From assembly GCA_002783525.1 (NCBI GenBank), contig PFGS01000247.1, positions 5,384 to 12,541 of the forward strand: a stretch of 7,158 nt of DNA, read 5' to 3'. How positions within the stretch are numbered: the first letter of the stretch is position 1; every line of letters starts with the position of its first letter. The stretch comes from Ignavibacteriales bacterium CG12_big_fil_rev_8_21_14_0_65_30_8. GTDB lineage: Bacteria > Bacteroidota > Ignavibacteria > Ignavibacteriales > Ignavibacteriaceae. Under the pieces are notes generated by a model, which was not told the origin of the DNA, searched no databases, and worked only from the letters and a program-made list of their open reading frames with translations. Below, piece by piece: positions 5,805 through 7,158 of the stretch. The translations under genes and the position numbers were made by a program.

Positions 5805-6322
5805 TAAATTGTGTTAAATAAGTTCAAACTTTTTACCCCTTCTAATTCAAGCAACTTTTCTTTAACATCAACTCCTCCTGCATAACCTCCAATTGTACCG
5901 TCAATATTTATAACTCTATGGCAGGGTATAATAATAGCAACAGGATTCACTGAATTAGCATGCCCAACTGCTCTGAATGCATTTGGTTGTTTTATTCTTT
6001 CAGCAATTGTTTTATAAGAAACAATTTCTCCAAAAGGAATTGTTTGTAATTGTTTCCAAACTCTTTTTTGAAAAGGTGTACCGGTTATATCCAACATTAC
6101 ATTAAATTCTTTTCTCTTTAGATTAAAATATTCCTTTAGTTGAGTATAAATATTAAACATAAACGGATCATCAGGGTGAAGTTTGGTTTTTTTAATATCT
6201 TTAAATCTTTCAGGCAGGGCATTTAAAAATAATTTTGAAATTCCCTTTATTGTTGAGAATACATCAAAATGTATTTCTGAAATATCAAACGAACAGTGAT
6301 ATAAATTTTCTTTGGTTATCAT
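5804..6322 (-). CDS. ogt: Methylated-DNA--[protein]-cysteine S-methyltransferase (O6-alkylguanine repair)
   Basis: Suicide DNA-repair protein that moves the alkyl group from O6-alkylguanine (or O4-alkylthymine) to its own Cys. It has 172 residues, normal for the Ogt class. The active site PCHRVI (133-138) places the acceptor Cys at 134. The preceding DNA-binding helix-turn-helix is clear: GTPFQKRVWKQLQTIPFGE (81-99), then VSYKTIAERI (101-110) and RAVGHAN (117-123), whose Arg117 matches the arginine finger that flips the base. IGGYAGGVDVKEKLLELEG (144-162) is the standard C-terminal helix region. The N-terminal part (1-75) is the variable domain and has no Ada-type metal-binding cysteines, so this is a repair enzyme rather than an adaptive-response regulator. 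AGGA lies 4 bases before the ATG. It is convergent with the radical SAM gene and separated from the upstream Nfu gene by that gene's terminator, so it is probably monocistronic. The symbol could equally be given as adaB-type. Confidence 0.95.
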   Translation of the reverse strand: MITKENLYHCSFDISEIHFDVFSTIKGISKLFLNALPERFKDIKKTKLHPDDPFMFNIYTQLKEYFNLKRKEFNVMLDITGTPFQKRVWKQLQTIPFGEIVSYKTIAERIKQPNAFRAVGHANSVNPVAIIIPCHRVINIDGTIGGYAGGVDVKEKLLELEGVKSLNLFNTI

Positions 6323-6368
6323 TTTATCCTATAAGATAAGAACCAAGGCATAATTTAGGGAATTGTAT

Positions 6369-6407
6369 AAAAAAAGGGAAGAATTTAATTCAATAAATCT
6401 TCCCTTT
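6369..6407 (-). terminator. Rho-independent terminator downstream of the Nfu gene
   Basis: On the minus strand AAAGGGAAGA (6407-6398) pairs with TCTTCCCTTT (6382-6373), a perfect 10-bp stem with a loop of about 15 bases, ending in a run of seven T (6375-6369). It lies 22 bases after the Nfu stop and about 47 bases before the alkyltransferase start, so it separates the two same-strand genes. The reverse orientation has only a short T run. Confidence 0.88.
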
Positions 6408-6429
6408 AATTATTAAAATAAGTTTTTAT

Positions 6430-6972
6430 TTAAGCAGCAACTACCTGAATTGAAGGATTAATATCTCTTTTCAATAATGCTTCAATTGCTTGTAGTGTCC
6501 CGGAAATTGCTGATGGACAAGTTCCACAAGCACCCTGATATCTTATCTTTACTGTAGTTCCATGCAATCCAATAACCTGAAGACCGCCGCCATCACCGGC
6601 AAGTGCAGGTCTAACTTGTTTGTCTAAAATATCATTTATTTGTTTCAACAATTCATTTGATTCTTCATCCGTAACTTTAATTTCTTTTTCTTTTGGTATA
6701 AGATCTGTATTAAAAATTTTTAAAAATTGAATAAACGGACCTTGAATTTTACTCCAATCAGCAGTTTTGGATTTTTCAATAGTTATAAACTTATCCATAT
6801 AAAAAACTGACTCAACTCCATCTATTGCAAAAACGCCATTGGCAAGTGGATCTTTTTCAGCTTCTTCTTTGTTAGAAAATTGTCTGGTCTCAAAGTTCAA
6901 TAATATTTCATTTAAAATAAATTTTAATGCATGAGGGTTTGGTGTTAGTTCAACATCTTCTACATATAACAT
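6430..6972 (-). CDS. Nfu/NifU-type iron-sulfur cluster carrier protein
   Basis: 180-residue cytoplasmic Fe-S scaffold/carrier of the Nfu family, which passes [4Fe-4S] clusters to apo-enzymes. Two domains are visible. The N-terminal Nfu_N domain (about 1-88) carries the characteristic TPNPHALKFIL (10-20), then DPLANGVFAIDGVESVF (41-57). A charged linker (about 90-108) leads to the NifU C-terminal domain (about 110-180), with VRPALAGDGGGLQV (120-133) and the cluster-binding CGTC (Cys149, Cys152), followed by PSAISGTLQAIEALLK. All family residues appear intact, and this two-domain layout is that of NfuA/NFU1-like proteins rather than full-length NifU. CGGAGA about 5-6 bases before the ATG fixes the start. 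The nearby radical SAM protein is a plausible client; the separate transcription unit argues against a dedicated pair. It is divergent from the asparaginase gene. Confidence 0.95.
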   Translation of the reverse strand: MLYVEDVELTPNPHALKFILNEILLNFETRQFSNKEEAEKDPLANGVFAIDGVESVFYMDKFITIEKSKTADWSKIQGPFIQFLKIFNTDLIPKEKEIKVTDEESNELLKQINDILDKQVRPALAGDGGGLQVIGLHGTTVKIRYQGACGTCPSAISGTLQAIEALLKRDINPSIQVVAA

Positions 6973-6995
6973 AATATCTCCGTATTGTTTATTTA

Positions 6996-7024
6996 AAAAT
7001 AGTTTTTATAACTTCTTTCTTCAA
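6996..7024 (-). promoter_or_regulatory. Candidate promoter of the Nfu gene
   Basis: On the minus strand TTGAAG (7024-7019), 17 bases, TATTTT (7001-6996): each hexamer matches four of six sigma-70 consensus bases. It would start transcription about 15-20 bases before the ATG at 6972, with the Shine-Dalgarno inside a short leader. It is a weak match, supported mainly by position in the 110-base divergent region. Confidence 0.35.
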
Positions 7025-7037
7025 GTCAGAAATTGCA

Positions 7038-7066
7038 TTGTAATATTAAAGTTTCTATTATATTTG
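7038..7066 (+). promoter_or_regulatory. Bacteroidota-type promoter of the asparaginase gene
   Basis: TTG at 7038-7040, 18 bases, then TATATTTG at 7059-7066, a perfect match to the -7 consensus TAnnTTTG. The predicted start near 7073 leaves a leader of only about 10 bases before the ATG at 7083. Confidence 0.6.
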
Positions 7067-7082
7067 AATAAATAAAAATTTT

Positions 7083-7158
7083 ATGAAGAAAAACATACTT
7101 ATAATTTTTACGGGCGGTACTTTTTCAATGAAGATTGATAAAGAAACCGGCGGAGCAA
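7083..7158 (+). CDS. L-asparaginase (partial, N-terminal 25 codons)
   Basis: The reading frame from ATG 7083 runs off the right edge after 25 codons, read as MKKNILIIFTGGTFSMK (1-17) and then IDKETGGA. A first beta strand running straight into TGGT (10-13) is the hallmark of the bacterial type I/II asparaginase family; Thr10 matches the nucleophile Thr of that motif. The reaction is L-asparagine to L-aspartate plus ammonia. No signal peptide precedes the strand, so the enzyme is probably cytoplasmic. No Shine-Dalgarno is visible: the 16 bases before the ATG are all A/T. With only 25 residues, a related amidohydrolase of the same fold (glutaminase-asparaginase, or the GatD subunit of the amidotransferase) cannot be excluded, although GatD normally has an N-terminal extension. 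Confidence 0.8.
   Translation, partial: MKKNILIIFTGGTFSMKIDKETGGA

Noticed and set aside
5804..6322. Ada-type adaptive-response regulator
   Set aside because: No N-terminal metal-binding Cys cluster and no AraC-type domain; only the alkyltransferase core is present.

Overview
This window is A+T-rich bacterial DNA, very probably from the Bacteroidota/Chlorobi side of the tree and plausibly an Ignavibacteria-like organism. That placement is inference. It rests on an SPII lipoprotein, weak or very close Shine-Dalgarno sites, and two upstream regions with a Bacteroidota-type promoter layout: TTG, 18 bases, then a box resembling TAnnTTTG. There is no sign of a phage, transposon, CRISPR array, tRNA or rRNA, and no gene-free stretch longer than about 180 bases.

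Left third (1-3965): an oligopeptide/nickel-type (Opp/Dpp/Nik) ABC importer split over two divergent operons. Leftward from about 2397 run a substrate-binding lipoprotein and, 8 bases later, a DppB-type permease that leaves the window; the second permease (DppC type) presumably lies beyond it. Rightward from 2482 run two ATPases coupled by a TAATG stop/start overlap. The first ATPase has Gln where the H-loop switch His is expected; the second looks fully canonical. Together they would take a peptide or other small solute from the periplasm into the cytoplasm.

Middle (3966-5787): a 54-residue Lys-rich protein of unknown function with a strong Shine-Dalgarno and its own intrinsic terminator. 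Next comes a well-formed promoter, two ACGTGAT repeats exactly 10 bp apart at the expected transcription start, a leader hairpin, and a KamA-family radical SAM protein. The radical SAM protein keeps the [4Fe-4S] cysteines, the carboxylate-binding Arg and the PLP Lys of lysine 2,3-aminomutase. It lacks both Asp residues that hold the lysine side-chain amine, and the structural zinc cysteines. It is therefore most likely an aminomutase-like enzyme with a different substrate, and it is the most interesting gene here.

Right third (5788-7158): on the minus strand, an O6-alkylguanine-DNA alkyltransferase (convergent with the radical SAM gene) and an Nfu-type Fe-S carrier with a strong terminator. 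On the plus strand, divergent from Nfu, are the first 25 codons of an L-asparaginase. The Nfu protein could serve the radical SAM enzyme, but nothing beyond proximity links them.
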